From Zingiber officinale (Eukaryota; Streptophyta; Magnoliopsida; Zingiberales; Zingiberaceae), in contig NC_055998.1 of NCBI RefSeq assembly GCF_018446385.1, forward strand, positions 72,224,744 to 72,288,743: 64,000 nt of DNA, in the 5' to 3' direction. The notes under the pieces are model-generated. The model saw only the letters and a program-made list of their open reading frames with translations. It had not been told where the DNA came from and made no database searches. A program made the position numbers and the translations under genes. Below, one piece after another: positions 11,338-22,327 of this stretch; within the stretch, counting starts at the first letter, position 1; each line of letters starts with the position of its first letter.

Positions 11338-11580
11338 GGATCAGTCTGGTGACCGATCAGGAGTCGATCAGAAGCCGAACAGGAGCGAGGCGCAAGAGGG
11401 GCTGATCGGTCTGGGGACCGATCAGCACAAAGCCTGATCGGTCCCCCGGACCGATCAGGAAGTTCCTTGATCGGTCTGTGGACCGATCAGTAGGTTCCCT
11501 GATCGGTCCACAGACCGATCAGGGCACGGCGACGTAACGGCTAGATTTCTTCTGTGCTTCTTTCTCCGTAGGTATAAAAG
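11338..11580 (+). promoter_or_regulatory. Palindrome array and TATA box, layer-5 5' LTR
   Basis: Several palindromes with arms GATCGGTC and GACCGATC, spaced by 3-5 bases, lie at 11338-11522. A TATA box, TATAAAAG, lies at 11573-11580, about 50 bp after the last palindrome. This is the likely RNA polymerase II promoter of the element. The 3' LTR repeats it at 30858-31042 with the TATA at 31100-31107. Confidence 0.75.
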
Positions 11581-12085
11581 GAGGCTGAGAGCTTCTACAT
11601 TGAGTACTACTTCTTCTTCCTTGGATTGAAGCTTCTGCTTCTGTGCTCTGAGGTTTTGAGCTTTGTTGAGCTTCCAGTCGACGGTCAGCTGCTGCTGTTG
11701 TCCGAGAAGTTGCTGCTTCACAGGCAGTCGACGAGAAGGCGAGTTAGTGTTTGTACATTGTTCTTGTCTTTCTACTTGTATTTCTTGTACTCCTTCTTGT
11801 TGTTGCAAGTTTTGTGGCGAGGTTTCTCCACCCAGAAGGAGTTCATATTAGCCGATTTTTCGGGGACTCATCCACCGACGGATTGACTGGACTCGTCCAC
11901 CTTACGGGCACGTCGAGGAGTAGGAGCCCTAATCTCCGAACCTCGTTACATCGGTTTGTTTTTCTTCTCCTCAGTTTCTTCCTTGTATTTCCGCTGCGAC
12001 TAACCCTAACTGTAGGAAGAACGCGAGACTTTGGGGCGGCTATTCACACCCCCCTCTCTAGCCGAGTACGAACGATCCTAACAAG

Positions 12086-12097
12086 TGGTATCAGAGC
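12086..12097 (+). promoter_or_regulatory. Primer-binding site (initiator tRNA-Met), layer 5
   Basis: TGGTATCAGAGC lies two bases after the 5' LTR end. Confidence 0.93.
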
Positions 12098-12144
12098 GAG
12101 GCCGCTCTTCGACGGATCAACACCCGGGGGAGCACGGGCTAGAG

Positions 12145-12623
12145 ATGGATCTCTATGGAGAAGATGTCACGATTCAACCCTTCTACGAGTCTCACGACAA
12201 CTTCACATATTGGAAGGTAAGGATGATGTATTTTCTTAGGACTAATATGTTAAATTGGTTTTGTGTACAAGAAGGGTTTTCCCCTCCGATGGATGAGGAA
12301 GGAAAACCTATCAAGAAGAAGGAGTGGACGAAAGAGCAAATCCGACAATCCGAAATCAATGACGAGGTAACAAAAATTATTGAATTTTCTTTACCTAATA
12401 ATGTTTTGTGCAAGATAGATAGGTACAACAACGTCAAGGAATTGTGGAACAATTTGGCAAAATTCCATGAAGAGGAGCCTAGTGAGCCAAGTAGCTCACA
12501 TCATGGAGGAAGCGAATTGGGAGTTGAGGGCTACTCAACATCCAAGGAAGAAGAGGAGGAGAGCTCTTGTTCAAGATCGGAGCAAGAAGAGGCATCTACC
12601 TCCGGAAGGGATGAAGAAGAAAG
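12145..12623 (+). pseudogene. gag: Layer-5 gag, N-terminal half (split by insertion)
   Basis: The ATG at 12145 begins MDLYGEDVTIQPF, 48 bp after the primer-binding site. The domain is the copia-type gag capsid region (DUF4219/UBN2 style): SHDNFTYWKVRMMYFL, then NVKELWNNLAKFHEEEP. It ends in an acidic Ser/Glu-rich linker. The layer-6 element entered at 12623/12624. The rest of the gene continues in the same frame at 26875, so before the insertion it was an open frame of about 483 codons with no other break seen. Capsid plus nucleocapsid is the only product this element encoded. Confidence 0.9.
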
Positions 12624-14150
12624 TGTTAGGACCAAAAGTAGCTAGAGGGGGGGTGAATAGCTCGTCGCGTTCGCTCGTTGCTCGGCGTTGCTTGTTCCTT
12701 CAAAGATGTGCAGCGGAAAATACAGAAACAAACACACAACGCTAACACGGTTGGTTTTACTTGGTATCCACCTCACAGAAGGTGACTAATCCAAGGATCC
12801 ACACCAACACACACACCCTCCACTAAATAAAACTCTCCTTTGTGGTAACTACCAAGGGCGGAGAAGCCCTACAATACTCAATACAAGAAGAGAGGGAAAG
12901 GATACAAGAAATACAAGCTTACAAGCTTACAATGAGTACAAAACCCTAACCCTAGCTTCTCTTCTTGGCTTTGATCCGCCTCTTGACTTGGAGAGCTTCC
13001 AAGATCCTTCAAGAACTGGCGATCTGAGCTTTGTGAGCGCTGTGGAGGAGTTGGCGAGAGCTCTGGAGTGAATCGGTGAAGTTGTTCCGCAGCCATCGAA
13101 CGCCTGCAGCTATAAACGACGCCAACGGTCGGATCCCGATCGATTCGAATGTTCCCAATCGATCGGGAGGCTTTGGATCGATCCACGGATCGATCGAGCG
13201 CTTATCGCGAAAGCGCTGGATCGATCCACGGATCGATCCGGCGCTTATCACGCGGATCCGCTCGATCGATTGGGACCTCTGATCGATCCACGGATCGATC
13301 CAAGCTCTCTGACAGTGCGGATCTATCCACCGATCGATCCAGCCCGGATCGATCCACGGATCGATCCAAAGACTGGTTTTTATCCAAAACCAAGTCCTAA
13401 ACCTCCCAAACCAACATCCGGTCAACCTTGACCTGTTGGTATGTCATGCCTAGCATCTAGTCACTCCCTTGACTGCTAGGACTCCCTTACCAAGTGTCGG
13501 TCAACCCTTTGACCCACTTGGACTTTTCTCTGCGCCAAGTATCCGGTAAATCCCTTTGACCTACTTGGACTTTTCTTTCATGCCAAGTATCAGTCAATCC
13601 TTTGACCTACTTGGACTTCCCAACACCAGATGTCCGATCATCCTTGATCCATCTGGATTTTCCCTTGCCTGGCTTCACTCACCAGGGCTTTCACCCAGCT
13701 TCACTCACTAGGTTTTCCATCCGCCTAGCTTCACTCACTAGGACTTTCACCTAGCTTCACTCACTAGGGTTTTCACTCGCCTAGCTTCACTCACTAGGAC
13801 TTTCACCTGCCTCACCAGGATTTCCATCCGCCTAGCTTCACTCACTAGGACTTTCACGCTTCACTCACCAGGATTTCCATCCGCCTAGCTTCACTCACTA
13901 GGACTTCCTTCGCTTCACTCACGGGACTTCCTTCCGCCGGCTTCACTCACCGGACTTTTCTTCTGGCTTCACTCACCAGACTTTCATTTTGCCTAACATC
14001 CCAGTTAGGACTTCCCAGTCAAGTATCCAGTCAACCTTGACCTACTTGACTCTTCTTCAATCAATATCTTATTGTCAAACATCTAAACCCAAACCAAGAC
14101 TCAGCTTGGTTACCCAGGTCAACCTTGACCTGAGGGATATTGCACCAACA
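12624..14150 (-). repeat. 3' LTR of layer 6
   Basis: On the plus strand it runs from TGTTAGGACC to GCACCAACA. From left to right it has the conserved G-run segment (7 G, TGAATAGC), a TATA-like TTTATA on the minus strand (13111-13116), GGATCGATCC palindromes (13152-13370), the hairpin array (about 13449-14045) and the terminal segment. The polypurine tract lies at 14151-14165 (minus AAAAAGGGGGAGAT). Confidence 0.92.
13111..13370 (-). promoter_or_regulatory. Palindrome array and TATA-like box, layer-6 LTR
   Basis: Copies of GGATCGATCC inverted around AC lie at 13152-13370, directly upstream (minus strand) of TTTATA at 13111-13116. The same arrangement appears in the sister LTRs at 17252-17495, 22816-23095 and 25861-26095. 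Proposed promoter of this LTR family. Confidence 0.65.
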
Positions 14151-16499
14151 ATCTCCCCCTTTTTGATGTTTGACAATACCACAATAACACTTACAATCCC
14201 ATATGTAAGTTAGGCTAATCCCATAACCTCCTTCTTCATGCCACTAGGTAATGAAAGCATAAATTAAGCTCTTCATTCTCCCCCTAAGAGGGCAAACTCC
14301 CTCTAGGTAATGAAAGCCTAACTTACTCCCTTTCATGAGTCCTTTCATTCTCCCCCTATTGGCACACATCAACCCATCGTTGGACACACATCAACCCATG
14401 CTCCAATTCTGGGCACACTTCAACAAATCCATTTGTTGAAGACTCTCCCCCTGAAGAGTTGCTCATCGTTGTTCACAACATCACTCGTTGTGATCAACAC
14501 GATAATGAAGGTCCCATACCCTTCATTTATCCTTAACTTCTCCCTCAATGTAGACAACTACCCAACCTTGAGCATTATCTACCACATGAGTGTCCACTTG
14601 AAATAATGAGGATATCCACTCCCCATTTCTCCCCATTTCAAGTTTAAATGCTCAACCTTGAGCAAGTTCACAACAGAAGGTTAACCACCTTCCAAGGTTC
14701 ATGAAAAATAACTTTCATGTCTTTAAAGAGTCCCTCCCCCTAAAGACATGGTGGTAACTTCTGTCATTGCACCAACAATGACTTGGAATCCCTAAACCTT
14801 TAGGAAACCCAAATTTTAGAAGTTTTTAGGTTTAAATATTCAAAATTTGAAACAACCTCAACCTAAACTTCTACTTAGTCTTCGTTAACCAATCCATCCT
14901 TGTTTTCAACATGAAAACACCCTTTGTATGTATACAAATGTATTTAAGGGGTTTGGAATGGTTACCTAGACTCAAAGAGGTTCAAAGATGCTGAAATCAA
15001 GCCTTCCCAGCCAAAATCAGCAACTTGGATCGATTGGAGTTGGGTTCCAATCGATTGAACCTTTCTGAATCGATCCACTGATCGATTCAGACTCCCTGGA
15101 TCGATCGGCTGATCGATCCAGCGAGCTTCTGCTCGCCGGAATCGATCCATGGATCGATTCAGGAACTCCAATCGATCCATGGATCGATCGGAGCTCTGAT
15201 AGTTGCTGAAATTCCATTTCAGTCAACTTCAGAAAACCCTAGTAAATTCTACAAAAATCCAAAAATTATGAAATTTCGTGTAGACATTATTTAGGGCGTT
15301 TACTATCACGGAAAAATAGTTTTCTATGAAAATACATCATATTTTCAAAGATTGACACAAACTTGAGAACTTGCAAAAACTTTAGTGTTTTCTTCAAGTT
15401 TGTGTCTAACTATTCAATGGTGATTACTATCAAAAGATAGCCTTCACCAAGGTTTTCCAAAATCATTTTGAAAACATTTTCAAAACCAATATCCCATCAT
15501 ATTCCTTGGGCATAATGCACATGACTTGTACATTAGCTTTCCCAATGATGGGAAAACACATAACTATGTGTTTTGATGAATTTAAAACTCAAAGGAATGC
15601 ACTAAATCAACATCTTGAGCTTTGTTCATCATCCTAACATCTCACTTGTATATAATATGCACTAAAACACATACAAGTCACCTTAGAGGTCTTTGTGAGA
15701 TGTAAAATTTGGTTTTGCCCTATTCTAGGGATCATGCATATCTATCTAGGCATTTTAGAGATATTAGACATCCACCCAGGATGTCACTTGTTAATAAGTG
15801 TCGTTAAATGCCATTCGTCCTTAATTACAAGGAATTAAACTTAATGCATGATTATGTTATGCCATACATCAAAAGAAAATAATTTTCAAAAGAAAATATC
15901 CTATTACTACATGATGTATGAATGTCATGACATGGTATTTTTGGATTTTTCTTAATAAAACATGAATGTAAAAATAGACATGATGTCATGACATATGATG
16001 GGCAGACAATCATGGCAAGATTTAGCATAAATAAAATATACCTAGATTAACTATCTAAGTATCCTTAAAGTCTTAGCTAAACTTACAACTTAAACCTAGA
16101 TTGCCCTAAAGTGCTTTAAGAAAATGCCAAAGCCTAAGTTTGCATTTCTTATTCCCTTGATTAATTTATGCCAATTAAAATAAACATGTCCCCAAATGTT
16201 GGCATATTCCATTTTTCCTCAAGAGTAGCACTTTTAAATTTAAGGCCCGGTTGCCTTAAATTGCCTAAGAACATATCAAAATCCCAACTTGATAGTTCTT
16301 ATGGTTTTCCCAATTTGTGCCACTTTAAAATAAAATCAATACTTCTCCGATTTGGCACATTTACTCTTTCAAGGAGTAATCAATAATTCCATTTCATTTT
16401 CAAAGGTTAACTAAAACCTTGAAAATGCTCCTTGAGTGTCAATTTCCTCAAAGTTGGGTTAACTACCCTTCTAATCGGAGTTGACACTCTCTAACCCAT
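14151..16499 (-). other. 3' untranslated interior of layer 6
   Basis: About 2.3 kb between the gag stop and the 3' LTR. No coding domain is seen on either strand. It is close to 18118-20404 of layer 7 and related to 27848-29735 of layer 5 in reverse orientation. It holds GATCGATC palindromes at 15031-15200 and ATGTCATGACAT-type palindromes (about 15927-16000). Retention in three elements suggests a cis role such as packaging or dimerisation; that is inference. Confidence 0.75.
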
Positions 16500-16778
16500 C
16501 TATGGGGTAGAGAAGATGCTCCTAGGAACCCAACACCTATTGGTGCTCCTTGGATGCTCTAGGTACTCACTAGGGATAACTTCCCTAGATACCTTCCTAG
16601 TGACCTTGTTGGGCTTCTTAGAAGCCTTGGTCACATTTTCTAGGTCAACTCTAGGGATAGCCTCCCTTGTAACCGTGTTCGTGACTTTCTTAGACTTCTT
16701 GGAAGTCTTAGTCACTTTGGTTGCAAAGATACTTCTAGGGATATCTTCCCTTGTATCCTTGACTTGACCTCTAGATTT
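16500..16778 (-). pseudogene. gag: Layer-6 gag, C-terminal end (split by layer 7)
   Basis: The last part of gag, with a basic Lys/Thr-rich region (KKSKKVTNTVTREAIPRVDL) and the end WVPRSIFSTP, then TAG at 16500-16502. It continues the frame of 23758-25203 once layer 7 and one target duplication are removed. Confidence 0.88.
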
Positions 16779-18117
16779 TGTTAGGACCAAAAGTAGCTAG
16801 AGGGGGGGGGGGGTGAATAGCTCGTCGCATTCACTCGGTGCTCGGCGTTGCTTGTTCCTTCAAAGATGTGCAGCGGAAAATACAGAAACAAACACACAAC
16901 GCTAACACGGTTGGTTTTACTTGGTATCCACCTCACAAGAGGTGACTAATCCAAGGATCCACACCAACACACACACCCTCCACTAAATAAAACTCTCCTT
17001 TGTGGTAACTACCAAGGGCGGAGAAGCCCTACAATACTCAATACAAGAAGAGAGGGAAAGGATACAAGAAATACAAGCTTACAAGCTTACAATGAGTACA
17101 AAACCCTAACCCTAGCTTCTCTTCTTGGCTTTGATCCGCCTCTTGACTTGGAGAGCTTCCAAGATCCTTCAAGAACTGGCGGTGAGTGCTGTGGAGGAGT
17201 TGGCGAGAGCTGAGTGAATCGAGAAGCTCTTCCGCAGCCATCACCTGCGGCTATAAGCCAGCGGTCGGATCCGATCGTTCGAATGTTCCCAATCGATCGG
17301 GAGGCTTTGGATCGATCCACGGATCGATCCGAGCGCTTCGCTCGAAAGCGCTGGATCGATCCACGGATCGATCTAGCGCTTACAGCAGCCGCGTCCCAAT
17401 CGATCCACCGATCGATTGGGACATCTGGATCGATCCACGGATCGATCCAGCGCTCGATCGGCGGATCGATCCACGGATCGATCCGACGCTTTTGTCCAAA
17501 ACTAAGTCCCAAATATCCCAAACCAACATCCGGTCAACCTTGACTGTTGGTATGTCATGCCTAGCATCTAGTCACTCCTTTGACTGCTAGGACTCCCTTA
17601 CCAAGTGTCGGTCAATCCCTTTGACCCACTTGGACTTTCTCTGTGCCAAGTATCCGGTCAATCCCTTTGACCTACTTGGACTTTTCTTTCATGCCAAGTA
17701 TCCGGTCAATCCTTTGACCTACTTGGACTTCCCAACACCGGATGTCCGATCATCCTTGATCCATCCGGATTTTCCCTTCGGCTTCACTCACGTGACTTTC
17801 ACCTAGCTTCACTCACTAGGGTTTTCCATCCCTAGCTTCACTCACTAGGACTTTCACCGCTTCACTCACGGGGTTTTCCATCCGCCTAGCTTCACTCACT
17901 AGGACTTTCTTTCTGCCTCACTCCACTGCTCAGCTTCACTCACCGGGACTTTCATTTTGCCTAACATCCCGTTAGGACTTCCCGATCAAGTATCCAGTCA
18001 ACCTTGACCTACTTGACTCTTCTTCAATCAATATCTTATTGTCAAACATCTAAACCCAAACCAAGACTCAGCTTGGTTACCCAGGTCAACCTTGACCTGA
18101 GGGATATTGCACCAACA
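16779..18117 (-). repeat. 3' LTR of layer 7
   Basis: Same family as 12624-14150, 22328-23757 and 25336-26869, but shortest. It has a 12-G run where the sisters have 7 or 8. Palindromes lie at 17290-17495, the hairpin array at about 17570-18015. Confidence 0.92.
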
Positions 18118-20404
18118 ATCTCCCCCTTTTTGATGTTTGACAATACCACAATAACACTTACAATCCCATATGTAAGTTAGGCTAATCCCATAACCTCCTT
18201 CTTCATGCCACTAGGTAATGAAAGCATAAATTAAGCTCTTCATTCTCCCCCTAAGAGGGCAAACTCCCTCTAGGTAATGAAAGCCTAACTTACTCCCTTT
18301 CATGAGTCCTTTCATTCTCCCCCTTTTGGCACACATCAACCCATCGTTGGACACACATCAACCCATGCTCCAATTCTGGGCACACTTCAACAAATCCATT
18401 TGTTGAAGACTCTCCCCCTGAAGAGTTGCTCATCGTTGTTCACAACATCACTCGTTGTGATCAACACGATAATGAAGGTCCCATACCCTTCATTTATCCT
18501 TAACTTCTCCCTCAATGTAGACAACTACCCAACCTTGAGCATTATCTACCACATGAGTGTCCACTTGAAATAATGAGGATATCCACTCCCCATTTCTCCC
18601 CATTTCAAGTTTAAATGCTCAACCTTGAGCAAGTTCACAACAGAAGGTTAACCACCTTCCAAGGTTCATGAAAAATAACTTTCATATCTTTAAAGAGTCC
18701 CTCCCCCTAAAGACATGGTGGTAACTTCTGTCATTGCACCAACAATGACTTGGAATCCCTAAAACATTAGGAAACCCAAATTTGGAAGTTTTGAGGTTCA
18801 AATATTCAAAATTTGAAACAACCTCAACCTAAACTTCTACTTAGTCTTCGTTAACCAATCCATCCTTGTTTTCAACATGAAAACACCCTTTATATGTATA
18901 CAAATGTATTTAAGGGGTTTGAAATGGTTACCTAGACTCAAAGAGGTTCAAAGATGCTGAAATCAGGCCTTCCCAGCCAAAATCAGCAACTTGGATCGAT
19001 TGGAGTTGGGTTCCAATCGATTGAACCTTTCTGAATCGATCCACGGATCGATTCAGACACTCCGATCGATCGGTTGATCGATCCAGCGAGCTTCTGTGCA
19101 TGAGCCGTTGAATCGATCCATGGATCGATTCATGGAACTCAATCGATCCATGGATCGATCGGAGTCTGATAGTTGCTGAAATTCCTTTTCAATCACTTCA
19201 GAAACCCTAGAAAATTCTACAAAATCCAAAATTATGAAATTTCGTGTAGACATTATTTAGGGCATACTTAATCATGGAAAAATAGCTTTCTATGAAAATA
19301 CATCATATTTTCAAAGATTGACACAAACTTGAAAACTTGCAAAGACTTTAGTGTTTTTCTTCAAATTTGTGTCTAACTATTCAATAGTGATTACTATCAA
19401 AAGATAGCCTTCACCAAGGTTTTCCAAAAACATTTTAAAAACATTTTCAAAACCAATATCCCATCATGTTCCTTGGGCATAATGCACATGACTTGTACAT
19501 TAGCTTTCCCAATGATGGGAAAACACATAACTATGTGTTTTGATGAATTTAAAACTCAAAGGAATGCACTAAATCAACATCTTGAGCTTTGTTCATCATC
19601 CTAACATCTCACTTGTATCTAATGTGCACTAAACCACATACAAGTCACCTTATAGTCTTTGTGAGATGTAGATTTTGGTTTTTGCCCTAATCTAGGGATC
19701 ATGCATATCTATCTAGGCATTTTAGAAATGTTAGACATCCACCTAGGATGTCACTTGTCAATAAGTGTCGTTAAATGCCATTTGTCCTTAATTACAAGGA
19801 ATTAAACTTAATGCATGATTATGTTATGGCATACATCAAAATAAAATAACTTTGAAAAAAAATATTCTATTACTACATGATGTATGAATGTCATGACATG
19901 GTATTTTTGGATTTTCCATAATAAAACATGAATGCAAAAACTAGACATGATGTCATGGCATATGATGGGCAAACAATCATGGCAAGATTTAGCATAAATA
20001 AAATATACCTAGATTAACTATCTAAGTATCCTTAAAGTCTTAGCTAAACTTACACCTTAAACCTAGATTGCCCTAAAATGCTTCAAGAGAGTGCCAAAAC
20101 CTAGATTGACATTTCTAATTTCCTCAAGAGTAGCACTTTTAAATTAAGGCTTAGTTTGCCTTTAATTTCCTAAGAACATACCAAAATCCCAACTTGGTAG
20201 TTCTTGTGTTTTCTCAAATTTGTGCCACTTTAAAATAAAATCAATACTTCTCCAATTTGGCACATTTACTCTTTCAAGGAGTAATCAAAAGGTCCATTTC
20301 ATTTTCAAAGGTTAACTAAAACCTTGAAAATGCTCCTTGAGTGTCAATTTCCTCAAAGTTGGGTTAACTACCCTTCTAATCGGAGTTGACACTCTCTAAC
20401 CCAT
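18118..20404 (-). other. 3' untranslated interior of layer 7
   Basis: Non-coding interior between gag and the 3' LTR, with the polypurine tract next to 18118. It holds a second palindrome cluster (18992-19165) of the same GATCGATC class as its LTR. No protein domain is seen. Confidence 0.78.
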
Positions 20405-22195
20405 CTATGGGGTAGAGAAGATGCTCCTAGGAACCCAACACCTATTGGTGCTCCTTGGATGCTCTAGGTACTCACTAGGGATAACTTCCCTAGATACCTT
20501 CCTAGTGACCTTGTTCGGCTTCTTAGAAGCCTTGGTCACATTTTCTAGGTCAACTCTAGGGATAACCTCCCTTGTGACCTTGTTTGTGACTTTCTTAGAC
20601 TTCTTAGAAATCTTAGTCACATTTATTGCAAAAATACTCTTAGGGATGACTTCCCTAGTATTCTTGGCTTGACCACTAGACCTAGGGTTTGTTCCATAAC
20701 TATATGGAACTCTATGATAAGAGGGCACATCCTTCTTAGCCTTTGGTTTGTATCCCAAACCTCTATGGCCATTGGATGGCTTTTGTACCCCTAAACCTAG
20801 GTTATGCTCATTTTGCCCTAATAGGATATTTTCCATCCTTTTTAGGGTCTTTTCCATTTTATCAAGCCTTGATCTCAAGACTTGATTTTCTATCACTAAG
20901 TCCTTAGTTTTTGGTTTTTCATTTGATCCATGAGCATTTTTGTTTCTAGGCTTGTATCTTACATCCTTAGAGTTATCGCCTAGGTTTTTACCTACATTCC
21001 TAGCCTTAGGGATAGTAGTTTTGGCATGTAGGGCCACATGCTTTTCCTTAAAGCCCTCATGCTTCCTATTCTTATGGTAAATCGCATTAAAATGATAAAA
21101 GTTAGAACTATCATGCTTTTTACTATAATGTAAAGGGTTAGGCTCAATAAATGTTACCTTCTTCTTTACCTTGGAGGCTCCCCCTTGCCTAGTGCCTCCT
21201 TGAGCCTTGACCACCTTCTTCCCCTTGGGGCATTGACTTCGGTAATGCCCCTTTTGATTGCAAGAGAAGCATATAATATGCTCCTTGCTCTTCTTTGTGT
21301 TGGGAATGATCTCCTTGGGCTTCGCCTTGCCCTTTTGTGCCACTTGGCCCTTCTTCTTGGCCAATTTAGGGCACTTGCTCTTGTAGTGCCCATGTTCCCT
21401 ACACTCAAAGCATATAATATGATTTTTATTATTAATTGAAATATTTATACCTTTGCTTGTAGGGGTGGCATCTTTTTCTTTGGATCCGGAGGTAGAAGCT
21501 TCCTCTTGATCGGACCTTGATTCTCCTCCATTTGGTTTTTCTTGACTTGTGGAGGTAGACGCTTCTTCCTCCTCTTCTTCTCTTGACCCGGATGTAGAAG
21601 CTTCTTCTTCTTCTTGATCCGGTGTCACCAAGGATTGCTCCCCCTCAATCCTAGAGGTGGAGGCTTCATCATCTTGAATATGAAACAAGGAGTATGCTCC
21701 CTCCTTGTTCCCTTCGTTGCATTCCCTTGAGGATGAAGCTTCTTGGATTTCCTCTTCTTCGGAGGTTGAGTATCTCTCAACCTCGGAGTCCTCCTCTTGG
21801 TCTTGCTCCAAAGAGTCACCCTCTCTGGATTCTTCATTATCTTGTACAGTGGAGGGGATCTCTTCATGAAGCTTAGCCAATTTGCTCCAAAGTTCCTTTG
21901 CATCTTCAAATTCTCCAATTTTGCAAAGAATGGTGCTTGGCAATAAATTGACCAAAAGCTTGGTCACATTGTCATTTGCCTCGCACCTTTGGACTTGCTC
22001 CGGGCTCCATTTGCTTTTCTTTAGAGCTTTGCCCTTTGAATTTCTTGGAGCCTTGAAACCTTCCATTAGAGCAAACCATTGCTCTATCTCCATCATCAAG
22101 AAATTTTCAATTCTTGATCTCCAAGAATCGAAGCTTGTGGATGTGTATGGTGGAGCCACCCTTGTGTCAAATCCAAGTCCATCTTGGAATTGCAT
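20405..22195 (-). CDS. gag: Gag polyprotein of layer 7 (capsid and nucleocapsid), intact
   Basis: An open frame of 596 residues. I place the start at the ATG at 22195 (MQFQDGLGF), which aligns with the starts of the layer-5 and layer-3 gags; the upstream extension to 22252 begins with GTG and is leader. The capsid region (about 1-115) has FDSWRSRIENFLMMEIEQW and AKELWSKLAKLHEE. A Ser/Glu-rich acidic linker follows (about 120-245). Two CCHC zinc knuckles follow: Cys262-Cys265-His270-Cys275 and Cys309-Cys312-His317-Cys322. A Lys-rich tail includes a short coiled-coil-like stretch (VIENQVLRSRLDKMEKTLKRMENIL) and ends WVPRSIFSTP. It should assemble particles and bind element RNA. There is no protease, RT or integrase, so mobility needs a helper element. 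Confidence 0.92.
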   Translation of the reverse strand: MQFQDGLGFDTRVAPPYTSTSFDSWRSRIENFLMMEIEQWFALMEGFKAPRNSKGKALKKSKWSPEQVQRCEANDNVTKLLVNLLPSTILCKIGEFEDAKELWSKLAKLHEEIPSTVQDNEESREGDSLEQDQEEDSEVERYSTSEEEEIQEASSSRECNEGNKEGAYSLFHIQDDEASTSRIEGEQSLVTPDQEEEEASTSGSREEEEEEASTSTSQEKPNGGESRSDQEEASTSGSKEKDATPTSKGINISINNKNHIICFECREHGHYKSKCPKLAKKKGQVAQKGKAKPKEIIPNTKKSKEHIICFSCNQKGHYRSQCPKGKKVVKAQGGTRQGGASKVKKKVTFIEPNPLHYSKKHDSSNFYHFNAIYHKNRKHEGFKEKHVALHAKTTIPKARNVGKNLGDNSKDVRYKPRNKNAHGSNEKPKTKDLVIENQVLRSRLDKMEKTLKRMENILLGQNEHNLGLGVQKPSNGHRGLGYKPKAKKDVPSYHRVPYSYGTNPRSSGQAKNTREVIPKSIFAINVTKISKKSKKVTNKVTREVIPRVDLENVTKASKKPNKVTRKVSREVIPSEYLEHPRSTNRCWVPRSIFSTP

Positions 22196-22313
22196 CTTGA
22201 AGTTGAGCTTGATAGAATCTTGAATTTGAAGAATTTGCTTCAACTTCTTCACCCTCTAGCTTTTCTTGTTATGCTTGACCCTTCCGGCGATGATTCCGGT
22301 GAAGAGCGGCCTT

Positions 22314-22325
22314 GCTCTGATACCA
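22314..22325 (-). promoter_or_regulatory. Primer-binding site (initiator tRNA-Met), layer 7
   Basis: Minus-strand TGGTATCAGAGC, two bases from the LTR that starts at 22328. Confidence 0.93.
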
Positions 22326-22327
22326 CT

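Larger units (their letters stand above)
10189..12083 (+). repeat. 5' LTR of layer 5
   Basis: It starts TGTTGGTGCAACC and ends GATCCTAACA. In order it holds three imperfect copies of the terminal sequence (10189, 10281, 10386), a hairpin array (10432-11075), a GGTAGCTC array (11086-11293), an array of GATCGGTC/GACCGATC palindromes (11338-11522), a TATA box (11573) and a conserved C-rich segment near the end (about 12035-12060). It is near identical to 29749-31636. Open frames in it are repeat artefacts. Confidence 0.93.

Noticed and set aside
11455-12239. Open frames in the layer-5 LTR, and the same in 31039-31634
   Set aside because: They overlap the palindromes, TATA region and LTR end, lack any domain and are repeated in both LTRs as non-coding DNA.
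13009-13425. Overlapping open frames on both strands coding for repeats such as SIHGSI, DRSTDRS and IDPWIDP (also at 17087-17590, 22714-23177, 25659-26173)
   Set aside because: They are translations of the GGATCGATCC palindrome arrays. A palindromic repeat without stops stays open in several frames on both strands. There is no conserved start and no known domain.
17730-17775. CCGGATG/CATCCGG stem at about 17738 (and near 26345) as proof of covariation against CCAGATG/CATCTGG in the partner LTRs
   Set aside because: Both changes fall in CAG/CTG, where many other LTR differences also lie, so base-calling error at methylated sites is a simple alternative. I used the change at 57781-57811 as evidence instead.
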